A stretch of 64,000 nucleotides of DNA from Paenibacillus tianjinensis (GTDB lineage Bacteria > Bacillota > Bacilli > Paenibacillales > Paenibacillaceae): assembly GCF_017086365.1 (NCBI RefSeq), contig NZ_CP070969.1, forward strand, positions 4,464,001-4,528,000, in the 5' to 3' direction. The notes beneath the pieces are model-generated. The model saw only the letters and a program-made list of their open reading frames with translations. It ran no database searches and was not told the DNA's origin. Of this stretch, positions 45,323 through 54,539 are shown piece by piece (position 1 is the stretch's first letter; each line of letters begins with the position of its first letter). The translations under genes and the position numbers were made by a program.

Positions 45323-45429
45323 TTTATGAACCCATTATGAACGGACAGCGTAACACTTACTATACATAAGCAGCTCCCCGGCTGTCAGGCTGTACGAGTT
45401 GATGTTCAGTTCATAATCGTATGTTACGC
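45323..45429. promoter_or_regulatory. Mirror-image regulator sites between divergent operons
   Basis: Left half: TTATGAAC twice (45324-45331 and 45335-45342, 11 bp apart) and GCGTAACA (45348-45355). Right half, inverted: GTTCATAAT (45409-45417) and TGTTACGC (45422-45429). The symmetrical layout suggests one regulator, probably the adjacent response regulator, acting on both promoters. Confidence 0.55.
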
Positions 45430-45479
45430 TTTGCACACACAAGAGAGATGGATGGATTAAGAGAGGATGAGATTACGGT

Positions 45480-47873
45480 ATGCTGCAATTAAAAAACATT
45501 TCTAAAAGTTATACCACGGGCAGTTTCACGCAAATTGCCTTAAATGATGTCAATCTGGACTTCAGAAAAAACGAGTTTGTGGCGATTCTCGGACCCAGCG
45601 GTTCGGGCAAAACAACCTGTCTGAATTTGATCGGCGGGCTCGACCAATATGACAGCGGGGATCTGATCATTAACGGAACCTCAACCAAACATTTCAAGGA
45701 CAGTGACTGGGATGCTTACCGCAATAACAGTGTGGGCTTTATCTTTCAGAGCTATAATCTGATCTCCCACCTGAGCATTACAGACAATGTGGAAATGGGG
45801 ATGACCTTAAGCGGTGTGAGTGCTGAGATCAAACACCGCAAGGCTGTAGAAGCGCTGGAAAAGGTCGGACTGAAGGAACATATCCACAAAAAGCCCGGCC
45901 AGCTATCCGGAGGCCAGATGCAGCGTGTTGCCATCGCCAGAGCACTGGCTAATGATCCAGACATTATTCTCGCCGATGAGCCGACCGGTGCACTGGATAC
46001 GGTAACCAGCGAACAGATTATGGAGCTGATCAAAGAGATTGCCAAGGACAAACTGGTTGTCATGGTCACCCACAATCCGGAGCTGGCCGAGGCTTATGCC
46101 GACCGGACCGTACAGTTCAGGGACGGAAAGGTCATTTCGGACAGCAATCCGCCAAGCGAGATTCAGGAGAATACCAATTATCAGCTGAAAAAGACGGCCA
46201 TGAGCTATTTTACCGCACTCAAATTATCCGGCAAAAATATCTCCACCAAAAAGTGGAGAACGGCGCTCACCGCCTTCGCCTCCAGCATTGGCATCATCGG
46301 TATTGCGCTAATCCTGTCGCTCTCGAACGGGTTCGACAAGCAGATCAGCAGCTATGAATCAGGGGCGTTATCCAATTTCCCGGTGACCATCAATGAATCG
46401 GCTGCCAGTATTGATCTGTCCAGCCGGCCGTCGGAAGACGCCCGTAAGACCGACAAAGAGTGGACAGAGTTCACCAGCGCGGATGAAATATACCCTTATG
46501 ATCCATCCGCCAACACGGTTATGCATACTAATGTACTAAGTGAAGCATATCTGAATTATCTGGACGGTATCGACCCTGCCCTGCTGGACGGTGTGTCTTA
46601 CAGCCGCAAGGTGAGCATGAATATTCTCAAATCTGACGGCGCTACTGCTGTTCCCGTCGATGCAGCAAGTCTGAACTTCACCTCGTATCCCGATAAGCCC
46701 GCCGGTGCGGAAGGCAGCTATCTTGCCGATTATTATGATCTGCTCGCCGGAAGCCTGCCGGAGAAATCCACGGATCTCGTTATGGTCGTCGATGAATATA
46801 ACCGGATGAGCCAAAGCATTCTGGAAGCTCTCGGCCTTGATTATAAAGCAGCTAACATCAGCTTCGATAATATAGTCGGCCGGGAGTTCAAGCTGATCTA
46901 TAACGATGATTACTATATTGAATCTGACGGTATGTTTAAGCTGAACGGCAATGCTGCCAATTTGAGTACAATGTATAACAGCGGCAATGCCGTCACGTTG
47001 AAAATTTCCGGCATCATCCGTAAGCAGCAGGATTCCCCAATGTCCACCATGTCGGCGGGAATTGCTTACTCTGACAGTCTGACAGAACAGTTTATAACCA
47101 ATGCTAAGAACTCGGCCATTGTCAAAGCCCAGCAACAGCAGGATCAGGTTAATGTGCTTACTGGCAAGGTATTCTCTCAAGTCAGCGGGTTGAACATGGG
47201 CGGCGGTGGTATGGGCCTCGGCCTTGGAATGAGGGGCTCCGGTTCAAGTACTGATCCGGGCAGCTCCAGTTCCAAGGAAGATACACTTGCCGCTTTGGGT
47301 GCTGTAGCCACTCCAGCTTCCATCTCCCTGTATCCTAAAGATTTTGAAGCCAAAGAAGGCATTGTGGAGTATCTGGATAAATGGAATGAAGGCCGCAGCG
47401 ATAAAGAAATGATTGTCTACACCGATTTGGCTGAGATGGTCACCAGTCTCTCCAGCGGCATTATGGACGGAATTACGATGGTGCTGATCGCTTTTGCCTC
47501 CATCTCGCTGGTCGTGTCCCTGATCATGATCGGGATTATCACCTACATCTCCGTGCTAGAACGGACCAAAGAAATCGGTGTACTCCGCGCCTTGGGGGCA
47601 CGCAAAAAGGATATTACGCGTGTCTTCAATGCAGAGACCTGCATTATCGGTTCGCTCTCTGGACTGCTGGGCATCGGAATCGCTTATCTGCTGACCATTC
47701 CCGTCAACATCATTCTCAAGTCGATTACTGAACTATCGAATGTGGCTCAGCTGAACCCGCTGCATGCCTTCGGACTTGTCGTGCTCAGCGTTGGACTGAC
47801 CATGCTGGGCGGATTCATTCCTGCCAAATTCGCCGCCAAAAAAGATCCGGTGGTTGCACTGCGCAGCGAATAA
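45480..47873 (+). CDS. MacB-like ABC transporter, fused ATPase and permease
   Basis: Protein of 797 residues. The N-terminal ATPase (1-225) has [24 protein letters not shown] and [13 protein letters not shown] membrane helix follows near 262-284, then a large extracellular domain (about 285-670) and a C-terminal FtsX-type domain with three helices near 675-790 ([20 protein letters not shown]). The extracellular part contains a Gly/Ser-rich stretch ([18 protein letters not shown]). Such type VII exporters transmit mechanical work for peptide or lipid removal. Divergent from its probable two-component system. Confidence 0.9.
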   Translation: MLQLKNISKSYTTGSFTQIALNDVNLDFRKNEFVAILGPSGSGKTTCLNLIGGLDQYDSGDLIINGTSTKHFKDSDWDAYRNNSVGFIFQSYNLISHLSITDNVEMGMTLSGVSAEIKHRKAVEALEKVGLKEHIHKKPGQLSGGQMQRVAIARALANDPDIILADEPTGALDTVTSEQIMELIKEIAKDKLVVMVTHNPELAEAYADRTVQFRDGKVISDSNPPSEIQENTNYQLKKTAMSYFTALKLSGKNISTKKWRTALTAFASSIGIIGIALILSLSNGFDKQISSYESGALSNFPVTINESAASIDLSSRPSEDARKTDKEWTEFTSADEIYPYDPSANTVMHTNVLSEAYLNYLDGIDPALLDGVSYSRKVSMNILKSDGATAVPVDAASLNFTSYPDKPAGAEGSYLADYYDLLAGSLPEKSTDLVMVVDEYNRMSQSILEALGLDYKAANISFDNIVGREFKLIYNDDYYIESDGMFKLNGNAANLSTMYNSGNAVTLKISGIIRKQQDSPMSTMSAGIAYSDSLTEQFITNAKNSAIVKAQQQQDQVNVLTGKVFSQVSGLNMGGGGMGLGLGMRGSGSSTDPGSSSSKEDTLAALGAVATPASISLYPKDFEAKEGIVEYLDKWNEGRSDKEMIVYTDLAEMVTSLSSGIMDGITMVLIAFASISLVVSLIMIGIITYISVLERTKEIGVLRALGARKKDITRVFNAETCIIGSLSGLLGIGIAYLLTIPVNIILKSITELSNVAQLNPLHAFGLVVLSVGLTMLGGFIPAKFAAKKDPVVALRSE

Positions 47874-47913
47874 GTTATCTTGTGAACAAGGGATTACTGT
47901 TAGATAGAAAGGA

Positions 47914-47930
47914 GCCGGTCTTGGACCGGC
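47914..47930. terminator. Small hairpin between convergent genes
   Basis: GCCGGTC-TTG-GACCGGC, perfect 7-bp stem between the ABC gene (ends 47873) and the MazG-like gene (ends 47932). No T-run on either strand. Confidence 0.4.
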
Positions 47931-47931
47931 C

Positions 47932-48222
47932 CTAATCCCAATTTCTCAGGTCATTAATCACTCTCTTCTCGCGGAACGCTTTCTCCAGATCAATGTCCAG
48001 CTTATTGGCCAGATCAAAAATATTCCACACCACATCGTACATCTCGTAACCCAGGTTCGCTTTACGTTCCGCATCGGGATGAAAGGACACTGAGAGCACT
48101 TCTTTGGCTAATTCGCCGACCTCTGTCATCAAGTATAACATCCGCTGCTCAATGGTACTCGTATCAAAGCCCTTCACTTCACTAAATGCTCTAACATACT
48201 GCTGAAATTCTGATGCGTTCAT
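47932..48222 (-). CDS. MazG-like nucleotide pyrophosphohydrolase family protein
   Basis: Small all-alpha protein of 96 residues with the MazG-type metal motif: EVGELAKEV for the first helix and YEMYDVVWNIFDLANKLDID for the second acidic helix. Relatives hydrolyse (d)NTPs or act in house-cleaning; here the E..D pattern is partly altered (YEMYDVV), so activity is an inference. Single gene. Confidence 0.8.
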   Translation of the reverse strand: MNASEFQQYVRAFSEVKGFDTSTIEQRMLYLMTEVGELAKEVLSVSFHPDAERKANLGYEMYDVVWNIFDLANKLDIDLEKAFREKRVINDLRNWD

Positions 48223-48270
48223 TCCTTCCGCTCCTCATGATCTTATTACCATATCGGTTTATATTTTAAG

Positions 48271-48424
48271 GAATGGCCGTGACTACAGAGAATATTTGGC
48301 CTTCCGGCCGCTGTTGTCTGCAGATTTCTCGAATTTGTACCGCTGATCGCGGTGGAAATCCGCACACAAAGGCGGACGTTACCGCTCCTACAGTTCCAAA
48401 ATTCTCCTCCGCCACCTTCCCTTA
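48271..48424 (-). repeat. Dispersed repeat R2, long form
   Basis: 154-bp element whose reverse complement matches 22345-22441 at both ends. The central part present only here includes AGCGGT, a CGGCCGGAAGGCC stretch and TATTCTC. It lies in the 354-bp gap between the MazG-like gene and uxaC, which otherwise holds only AT-rich sequence and the uxaC terminator. Confidence 0.75.
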
Positions 48425-48513
48425 AATTTAAATCAATTAATTCCTCTACATTGATATCTCATTATACATCATAGAGTCGCTCTAACGGACAAACGAGACA
48501 AGATCAGAATAGC

Positions 48514-48549
48514 AAAAAAAACGCAGAGCCCGGAACTACAGTCTCTGCG
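48514..48549 (-). terminator. Terminator of the uxuA-uxuB-uxaC operon
   Basis: Minus strand: CGCAGAG - 14 nt - CTCTGCG stem followed by eight Ts, 28 bp after the uxaC stop. Confidence 0.9.
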
Positions 48550-48576
48550 CTAAATAGGAATAACGGAATCAGGTCA

Positions 48577-49986
48577 TCAGCCTAATTCGAAATAGCGGTC
48601 AGCATTATGATAACAGATATCCTGTACGATGCGGCCCAGGAAAGGCAGATCCCTTGGCGCTTCGCCGTTTACGACCCAGCCTCCGATCAGGTTGCACAGA
48701 ATACGGCGGAAATACTCGTGGCGCGTGTAGGAAAGAAACGATCTGGAATCCGTCAGCATGCCTACAAAGCAGCTGAGCAAACCAAGATTCGACAGGGATG
48801 TCAGCTGCTTGATCATGCCGTCCTTCTGGTCATTGTACCACCAGCCGGAGCCGAACTGGATTTTGCCCTTGATGCCGTCGCCCTGAAAAGAACCGATCAT
48901 CGCTGCCAGCACATCATTCTGTGCCGCATTCAGATTGTATATGATCGTCTTGGGCAGCTCTCCGGTCCGGTCAAGCCCGTCAAGCAGCTTATATAACCGG
49001 TCGGCATAGCTGTTGTCGCCAATGGTATCGAAGCCTGTATCCGGTCCCAGCTCGCGGAACCTGCGCGTATTCGGATTGCGGATGGCCCCGATATGCAGCT
49101 GCATGGCCCAGCCGAGCGCAGCGTATTTCCGTCCCATAGCCAGCAGCAGTGCAGTCGCGTATTGGTCACATTCCAGCCTGCTGAGCTTGTCACCACCCAG
49201 ACGTCTGCTGAAGATATCTTCGAGGACTGAGGCCGGAGCTTCTTCATACGGCAGATGCGAGAAGCCGTGGTCGGAGATCATGCAGCCCTGACGGTGGAAA
49301 TATTCAATCCGCTCCAGCAGGGCACGTTCCATCAGCGCGAAGCTGGTAATCGGGTACCCTGCCACCTGCTCCAGACTGGATACATATCCTAGAAAAGACT
49401 CTGCTTCAATCAGCAGCGCCTTATCCGGCCGGAAGGTCGGGGTCACGCCGGTCTTGAAGGTGTCCAGACCATTCCCGGCTATCCGGGCATGGTACTTCAG
49501 ATCATCCACCGGATCATCCGTAGTGCAGATCCATTTCACATTAGAGCGTGTGATCAGCCCCTGGGCGGAGAAGCCCTTATCTGCAATCAGCGTATTGCAA
49601 TGCTCATAGATTTCCCGCCAGTTCTGCGGATTCAGCTGCTCCTCTACGCCAAAAAAGCGCTTCAGCTCCAGGGCCGACCAGTGAAACAGCGGATTGCCGA
49701 TGGTAAAGGGCAGAACCTCACTCCACTTGGCGAACTTTTCTTCATCCGGAGCACTGCCCGTAATATATTTCTCATCAACGCCAAAGGTTCTAAGCGCACG
49801 CCATTTATAATGATCCCCGCCCAGCCACAACTCTGTAATGCTGTTAAACCTTTTATCTTCAGCAATGGCCTGCGGATCAAGATGGCAGTGGTAGTCTATA
49901 ATCGGCAAGTCCTTGGCGTACTCATAATAGAGTATCCGGGCTTCCTCAGACTGCAGCAAAAAATCCTCATGAATAAGTTCCTTCAT
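48577..49986 (-). CDS. uxaC: Glucuronate isomerase, copy 2
   Basis: Complete uronate isomerase of 469 residues, converting D-glucuronate to D-fructuronate. IIDYHCHLDPQAI supplies the first metal ligands; GGDHYKWR, PTFRPDKALL, MQLHIGAIRNPNTRRF and LTDSRSFLSYTRHEYFRR are also conserved. It follows uxuB by 20 bp and is the third gene of the operon. It differs clearly from the copy at the left edge (for example HIGAIRNPN here against HIHAYRNNN there), so the two are old paralogs tied to different pathways rather than a recent duplication. Confidence 0.96.
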   Translation of the reverse strand: MKELIHEDFLLQSEEARILYYEYAKDLPIIDYHCHLDPQAIAEDKRFNSITELWLGGDHYKWRALRTFGVDEKYITGSAPDEEKFAKWSEVLPFTIGNPLFHWSALELKRFFGVEEQLNPQNWREIYEHCNTLIADKGFSAQGLITRSNVKWICTTDDPVDDLKYHARIAGNGLDTFKTGVTPTFRPDKALLIEAESFLGYVSSLEQVAGYPITSFALMERALLERIEYFHRQGCMISDHGFSHLPYEEAPASVLEDIFSRRLGGDKLSRLECDQYATALLLAMGRKYAALGWAMQLHIGAIRNPNTRRFRELGPDTGFDTIGDNSYADRLYKLLDGLDRTGELPKTIIYNLNAAQNDVLAAMIGSFQGDGIKGKIQFGSGWWYNDQKDGMIKQLTSLSNLGLLSCFVGMLTDSRSFLSYTRHEYFRRILCNLIGGWVVNGEAPRDLPFLGRIVQDICYHNADRYFELG

Positions 49987-50006
49987 TGCTCATGTCCCCT
50001 TACCCC

Positions 50007-51617
50007 TTATTTCAGATACTTCTCCAGTGTGCTTCTTACCGCGCCCGGTCCGGCCAGCAGCTCGTAGAACATACCCTCAATCTTGTCGCCAAGCCCGATG
50101 TCATACAGATTCACGCCAAAGAGCTGCTCATCTTCGAGAATAGCGCGCACATTAGAGCTGGTGTCGCCCAGCTTCACACCCTGCAGATGTCCCTGCAATG
50201 TTTCGAGCAGCGGGTCCGGACTTAGGTTGAAGGCACTTCCTTCATCATTCACGCCCAGCAGATAGCGGCACCAGACGGCGATAGCAAGCGGAATGGCCGT
50301 CAGGTCAGCCGGGTCCAGATCTTCTCTGCGGACATAGGACTTGATCGTTTCTCCAAAGCGGATGCCCACCTTCTGCGAGGTGTCGGTTGCGATCCGCTGC
50401 GGCGTGTCGGGTATAAACGGATTGGCGAAGCGCTCCTGCAGCACCTCATCCAGAAACTGCTTCGGACTAAGGATGCCCGGATCCACAACAACCGGCAGCC
50501 CTTCCGTGTAGCCGATGATTTCCACAAATTTGCGCAGCGTATCGTCCTTCATCTCATCGGCAATCAGGGTATAACCGAGCAGACAGCCCGATACGGCGAG
50601 TGCGGTATGCAGCGGATTAAGGCAGGTGGTCACCTTCATCGTCTCCACCTTGTTGACGGTATCCCGGTCGGTGAAGATAATGCCCGCCTGCTCAAGCGGA
50701 GGACGGCCATTCGTGAACTTATCTTCAATGACCAGATATTCACTGATCTCAGCGTTTACAAACGGGGCAGTATAGGTATTCTTGGAGGTGACAATCACAT
50801 CCATCTCACCGATGTCCTGCTCAAGCAGTGCTGCCTGCACCGTTTCCGAAGGGCGCGGTGTGATTTTGTCGATCATCGACAGCGGGAAGGTAATCAGCTG
50901 CTCATTCTCCAGGTAAGCCAAGAAGCCTGCTTCCACCAGCCCTTTGGCGGCCCATTCCTTGGCAATGGTTACGACGCCATTCTTCAGCTTATCGCCGTTA
51001 TGGGAGCAGTTATCCATGCTGACAAAAGTCATCGGGTATGCGCCCTTCAGATACCGATTGTATGCAAGCGAAGCAACAATGCTCATGGCATGCACGGGCT
51101 GCTCCGGCCCGCCCGCAATATCCTTCTCGACGATGCCGAGATATTGCCCGTTCGGGCCGGTCAGGGAATACCCCTTCTCCGTGATGGTGAAGCTTGCCAT
51201 CTGCAAGCTCGGGTTCTCGAACACCTCCGTCAGCCTGTTGTAATCATCCTCACGGTTCTTATCGGCGGTGATGCCTTCTACGATGCTGCTGACGACTTTC
51301 TTCTGGAAATCGCCGCGCGCATTCATCAGCACCAGCAGAGTCAGATTATCATACGGCTTGTAGACTTTATCGATCATCTCGAAGTCAAAGGTTTCCGCCG
51401 CGATGATACCCGTGTCCGCTGCGCCGCTGTCCAGCAGCTTCTGATGGGCATTCGCCACGAACCCGCGGAAGATATTGCCCGCACCGAAATGAATCCATTC
51501 CGGCTTCACCAGCGTGTTCTTCGCTATTGTGTCATAGTCAAACTTAGGAAGGATGGCTCCGGCTGCCTCCCATGATTCTGCTTCATCCCGGATACTGGAT
51601 CGGCTCAGGCGCAGCAT
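50007..51617 (-). CDS. uxuB: D-mannonate oxidoreductase (fructuronate reductase)
   Basis: Mannitol dehydrogenase-family enzyme of 536 residues that reduces D-fructuronate to D-mannonate with NADH. WIHFGAGNIFRGFVANAHQ is the Rossmann motif. VSMDNCSHNGDKLKN holds the conserved residues of the family's active-site region, and CLNPLHTALAVSGCLLG is its C-terminal signature. The start codon follows the uxuA stop with no spacer; GGGAGCG overlaps the end of uxuA, so the two are probably translationally coupled. Confidence 0.93.
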   Translation of the reverse strand: MLRLSRSSIRDEAESWEAAGAILPKFDYDTIAKNTLVKPEWIHFGAGNIFRGFVANAHQKLLDSGAADTGIIAAETFDFEMIDKVYKPYDNLTLLVLMNARGDFQKKVVSSIVEGITADKNREDDYNRLTEVFENPSLQMASFTITEKGYSLTGPNGQYLGIVEKDIAGGPEQPVHAMSIVASLAYNRYLKGAYPMTFVSMDNCSHNGDKLKNGVVTIAKEWAAKGLVEAGFLAYLENEQLITFPLSMIDKITPRPSETVQAALLEQDIGEMDVIVTSKNTYTAPFVNAEISEYLVIEDKFTNGRPPLEQAGIIFTDRDTVNKVETMKVTTCLNPLHTALAVSGCLLGYTLIADEMKDDTLRKFVEIIGYTEGLPVVVDPGILSPKQFLDEVLQERFANPFIPDTPQRIATDTSQKVGIRFGETIKSYVRREDLDPADLTAIPLAIAVWCRYLLGVNDEGSAFNLSPDPLLETLQGHLQGVKLGDTSSNVRAILEDEQLFGVNLYDIGLGDKIEGMFYELLAGPGAVRSTLEKYLK

Positions 51618-52694
51618 TTATTTCGCTCCCTTCACATTATCCAGGCTGTCCCATACGCCGAGCAGGTACATGATGCCCATCGCCCGGTCATACAAGCCGT
51701 ACCCCGGACGGCAGTTTTTCTCTTCGCCCCACAGATGACGGCCGTGATCCGGACGCACATAACCCGTGTACCCGTTCTCGTGGTAGGCCTTTACGACTTC
51801 CGCCACATCGACACTGCCGTCGCGGCCGCGGTGGGATACTTCGATGAAGTCCCCGTTGTCAAAAACCTTCACATTGCGGATATGGGCAAAATATATCCTG
51901 TCATGGAACTCGCGGATCATCGCCGGCAGGTCGTTCTCCGGATTCGTGCCAAGCGACCCTGTACAGAAAGTCAGGCCATTGTATGGACTGTCCACTAAAT
52001 CCAGGAAACGGCGGATCGTATCGCGGCTGCGGATAATGCGCGGCAGGCCAAAGATGGGCCAGGCCGGATCATCCGGGTGAATCGCCATTTTGATATCCAC
52101 TTCTTCACATACCGGAATAATACGCTCCAGGAAATATTGCAGGTTGCTGAACAGTTTATCTTCCGTCACATCAGCATAAGCCGCGAACAGCTCATCCAGC
52201 TTCGCCAGCCGTTCCGGTTCCCAGCCCGGCATGGTGAATTGACCTGCGCCTTTGAGAATCCGGTCTACCATCTCACGCGGATTATCGGTGATGGCAGCCT
52301 TTTCATAAAAGAGGGCGTTCGAACCGTCAGGCAGCTCCTTGTACAGCTCCGTGCGCGTCCAGTCAAACACCGGCATGAAGTTATAGCAGATAACTTTAAC
52401 GCCGACTGTAGCCAGCTTACGGATTGTATCGATATAGATGTCGATATATTTGTCACGGGTCGGCAGGCCGATCTTGATATCATCATGAACGTTGACGCTT
52501 TCCACCACGGCGGTGCTGAAGCCCTTGGCCGTAATCTGATCCGCCACTTCCTGTATCCGCTCCATCTCCCAGACCTCACCGGCTACCTTGTCATGCAGCG
52601 ACCAGACGATGCCCATTACCCCCGGAATCTGCCGTATATGGTCAAGCGTGATGTTATCGTTCCCTTCGCCATACCATCTCCACGTCATGTTCAT
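51618..52694 (-). CDS. uxuA: Mannonate dehydratase
   Basis: TIM-barrel enzyme of 358 residues that dehydrates D-mannonate to 2-keto-3-deoxygluconate. Family marks: IPGVMGIVWSLHD, CYNFMPVFDWTRTEL, MAIHPDDPAWPIFGLPRI, LTFCTGSLG and HIRNVK, including the metal-binding His and Cys. ATG 52694 follows AAGGAGGG by 8 bases. It is first in the operon and is driven by the promoter at 52769-52797 with a GntR-type operator just downstream. Confidence 0.96.
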   Translation of the reverse strand: MNMTWRWYGEGNDNITLDHIRQIPGVMGIVWSLHDKVAGEVWEMERIQEVADQITAKGFSTAVVESVNVHDDIKIGLPTRDKYIDIYIDTIRKLATVGVKVICYNFMPVFDWTRTELYKELPDGSNALFYEKAAITDNPREMVDRILKGAGQFTMPGWEPERLAKLDELFAAYADVTEDKLFSNLQYFLERIIPVCEEVDIKMAIHPDDPAWPIFGLPRIIRSRDTIRRFLDLVDSPYNGLTFCTGSLGTNPENDLPAMIREFHDRIYFAHIRNVKVFDNGDFIEVSHRGRDGSVDVAEVVKAYHENGYTGYVRPDHGRHLWGEEKNCRPGYGLYDRAMGIMYLLGVWDSLDNVKGAK

Positions 52695-52746
52695 TGATAA
52701 ACCCTCCTTATGATGTATAAACCAATGATTGCACATACCCTAAAAT

Positions 52747-52758
52747 CTTGTATACAAG
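52747..52758. promoter_or_regulatory. GntR-type operator before uxuA
   Basis: Perfect 12-bp palindrome CTTGTATACAAG, 11 bp after the -10 box of the uxuA promoter. The core GTATAC recurs at 52814-52819 and 52890-52895 in the same gap. The divergent GntR protein (52932) is the obvious ligand. Confidence 0.75.
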
Positions 52759-52768
52759 TTTTGAGTAG

Positions 52769-52797
52769 ATCATAAATAAACAACATAATTTTGTCAA
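52769..52797 (-). promoter_or_regulatory. Sigma-A promoter of uxuA-uxuB-uxaC
   Basis: Minus strand: TTGACA (52797-52792), 17-bp AT-rich spacer, TATGAT (52774-52769). Confidence 0.85.
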
Positions 52798-52931
52798 TAC
52801 TTCTTTTGAAAACGTATACGATTATCGATATATAGCGAAAACATTGAATTGTATAGTGAAAGTTTTCTTTTATCACCGCGGGCATTGATGTATACTAGAA
52901 CTTAAAATACGGATGATGGAGCCGAAACACA

Positions 52932-53585
52932 ATGTCGATCAAAGAACAAATTATGAAGACGCTAAAAGATGAAATTCTGACCCTGACACTGAAGCCCGGC
53001 ACTATTCTCAGTGAGACTGTTTTATCCGAACGGTTCCAGATTTCGCGGACCCCGCTGCGTGATGTGCTGAAACAGCTCAGTCTGGAATCCTATATTGATA
53101 TCTATCCGAAGAAGGGCAACCTGGTTTCGTTTATTGATCTGGAGTCGGTTGAACAGATTATTTATTTGCGCAGTGTCCTGGAAAAAGAGATCATGAAATA
53201 CCTCTCGGCCCATCTTGTGCTGAAGGGTGTACATGAGCTGAAGGAGATTCTGGACAGGCAGAAGGCGGCAATTCATCAAGAGGATGCCACAGAGCATTTC
53301 CTCAACCTGGACGATGCATTCCACGCTGCCCTTTTCCGGCTTGCCGGACGGGAATTCCTATGGAATCTGATACAGCAGTCCAATGTGCATTATGTCAGAT
53401 ACCGGCGTCTGCACATGCTCCGTCAGGAGAAGCTGGAGGAGATCTGGACGGAGCACCAGCGCATCCTTGAATACATGACCCGGCAGGAAACGGACAAGCT
53501 GGATGCGCTGATCCATCACCATTTGCGCGAAGACATTAACTCGCTCTATTTGCAGGAGAACTTCTCAGACTACATCAAAGTCTAG
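52932..53585 (+). CDS. GntR family (FadR-type) regulator, probable uronate repressor
   Basis: Regulator of 217 residues. The N-terminal winged helix has LSETVLSERFQISRTPLRDVLKQL; the C-terminal helical effector domain (about 75-215) is the FCD type with possible metal ligands in LDDAFHAALF (Asp, His) and HHHLREDINS (His). It is divergent from uxuA, whose promoter carries a palindromic operator, as in ExuR/UxuR-type control. GGAG lies about 11 bases upstream of the ATG. The frame ends 146 bp before the convergent Nif3-like gene. Confidence 0.9.
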   Translation: MSIKEQIMKTLKDEILTLTLKPGTILSETVLSERFQISRTPLRDVLKQLSLESYIDIYPKKGNLVSFIDLESVEQIIYLRSVLEKEIMKYLSAHLVLKGVHELKEILDRQKAAIHQEDATEHFLNLDDAFHAALFRLAGREFLWNLIQQSNVHYVRYRRLHMLRQEKLEEIWTEHQRILEYMTRQETDKLDALIHHHLREDINSLYLQENFSDYIKV

Positions 53586-53646
53586 GTATTTGTTAAGCTT
53601 CTACGCCTACAATTGAATAAGACCACCCTCACGCTCTATAAACTGC

Positions 53647-53719
53647 AAAAACCTCCTTGCCGGCAGGGGGAAACATACGGAACCTGAGGGTCCCTTTCGT
53701 CCGCCTGTCGGCAAAGAGG
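53647..53719 (-). terminator. Terminator of the xylan operon
   Basis: Minus strand: CCTCTTTGCCGACAGG pairs with CCTGCCGGCAAGGAGG (near perfect), enclosing a further small stem, followed by TTTTT. It lies 12 bp after the Nif3-like gene. Confidence 0.85.
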
Positions 53720-53730
53720 TATTGGATTAA

Positions 53731-54525
53731 CTATAGGATTTGAAATACCGGCCTGTCCTGCACAAAGCGGACGGGCAGGCCGGGGAATTGCTGCGACAGC
53801 CGCTCTGCCAGCAGCTTCATGCCGGGTGCCTCGCTCTCAGCGTGGCCCAGCATCATTAACGCCCGGTTGCGCGCCTGTGCGGCGGCATCTTTTACATACT
53901 CCGGAGTTTCCCATTCCGGCCCTTCTCCGGCAATAATCAGATCGAGGCCGTCCTGTTCGAACAGGGGAATTGTCATTGAACCTCCGCCTCTATAACCAAC
54001 CAGAATGCCCACCCGGGTGCAGGAAGCAGCTAAATTGCCCGCCACACGCAGGTAAGAGATTGCCAGCTGCCGCTTCACCATCTCTGCAGCGTCTTTGACG
54101 GACATGGCCGGAATGGTTAATATCGACACTGCGGCCCGATGCTCAGTTACATAATCCTCCCAGCCGAGTGCACGGATCAGCCCTTCTGTTATTCCGTCCG
54201 GCGTGTAACGGTGCACATCATCATGAAACCGGTAAATCCCGATACCTGATGATGCAATCAAAGCAGATTTCTGCAAAAATACCGGATCCCCGCCCAGCCA
54301 TTCCCGCTGATCCTGGTGGCTGTAATAAACCCCTTCATGAGTCACGATCAGGTTCGCCCCAAACAAAGCCGCCTCTTCAATTACATAGTGTGAGGCTGCA
54401 AAGGCCGTAACGATCCCCCGCACCTCTGTCTCCAGGCTTCCCGGGTCCAGCTTGTCCACGGTTGGATCAGGCCGGACGACGCCGGCCGTCAAGCGATCAA
54501 TGATATGTCCAAAGGTTATTGTCAT
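53731..54525 (-). CDS. Nif3-like dinuclear metal centre protein
   Basis: Protein of 264 residues of the Nif3/NIF3-like fold. Metal ligands are suggested by IVTHEGVYYSHQD (early His and Glu) and GIYRFHDDVHRY (His, Asp). The late MMLGHAESEAPGM supplies a His and a Glu. Biochemical role unsettled. It follows the GH67 gene by 14 bp in the xylan operon, an unusual setting, so a link to sugar hydrolysis is an inference from position. ATG 54525 has GAGGTGA 7 bases upstream; an ATG 6 bp earlier nearly touches it. Confidence 0.8.
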   Translation of the reverse strand: MTITFGHIIDRLTAGVVRPDPTVDKLDPGSLETEVRGIVTAFAASHYVIEEAALFGANLIVTHEGVYYSHQDQREWLGGDPVFLQKSALIASSGIGIYRFHDDVHRYTPDGITEGLIRALGWEDYVTEHRAAVSILTIPAMSVKDAAEMVKRQLAISYLRVAGNLAASCTRVGILVGYRGGGSMTIPLFEQDGLDLIIAGEGPEWETPEYVKDAAAQARNRALMMLGHAESEAPGMKLLAERLSQQFPGLPVRFVQDRPVFQIL

Positions 54526-54539
54526 GGCCATTCACCTCT

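Noticed and set aside
50607..51575. Plus-strand frame of 322 codons opposite uxuB
   Set aside because: Shadow of uxuB, which has a Rossmann motif and operon context.
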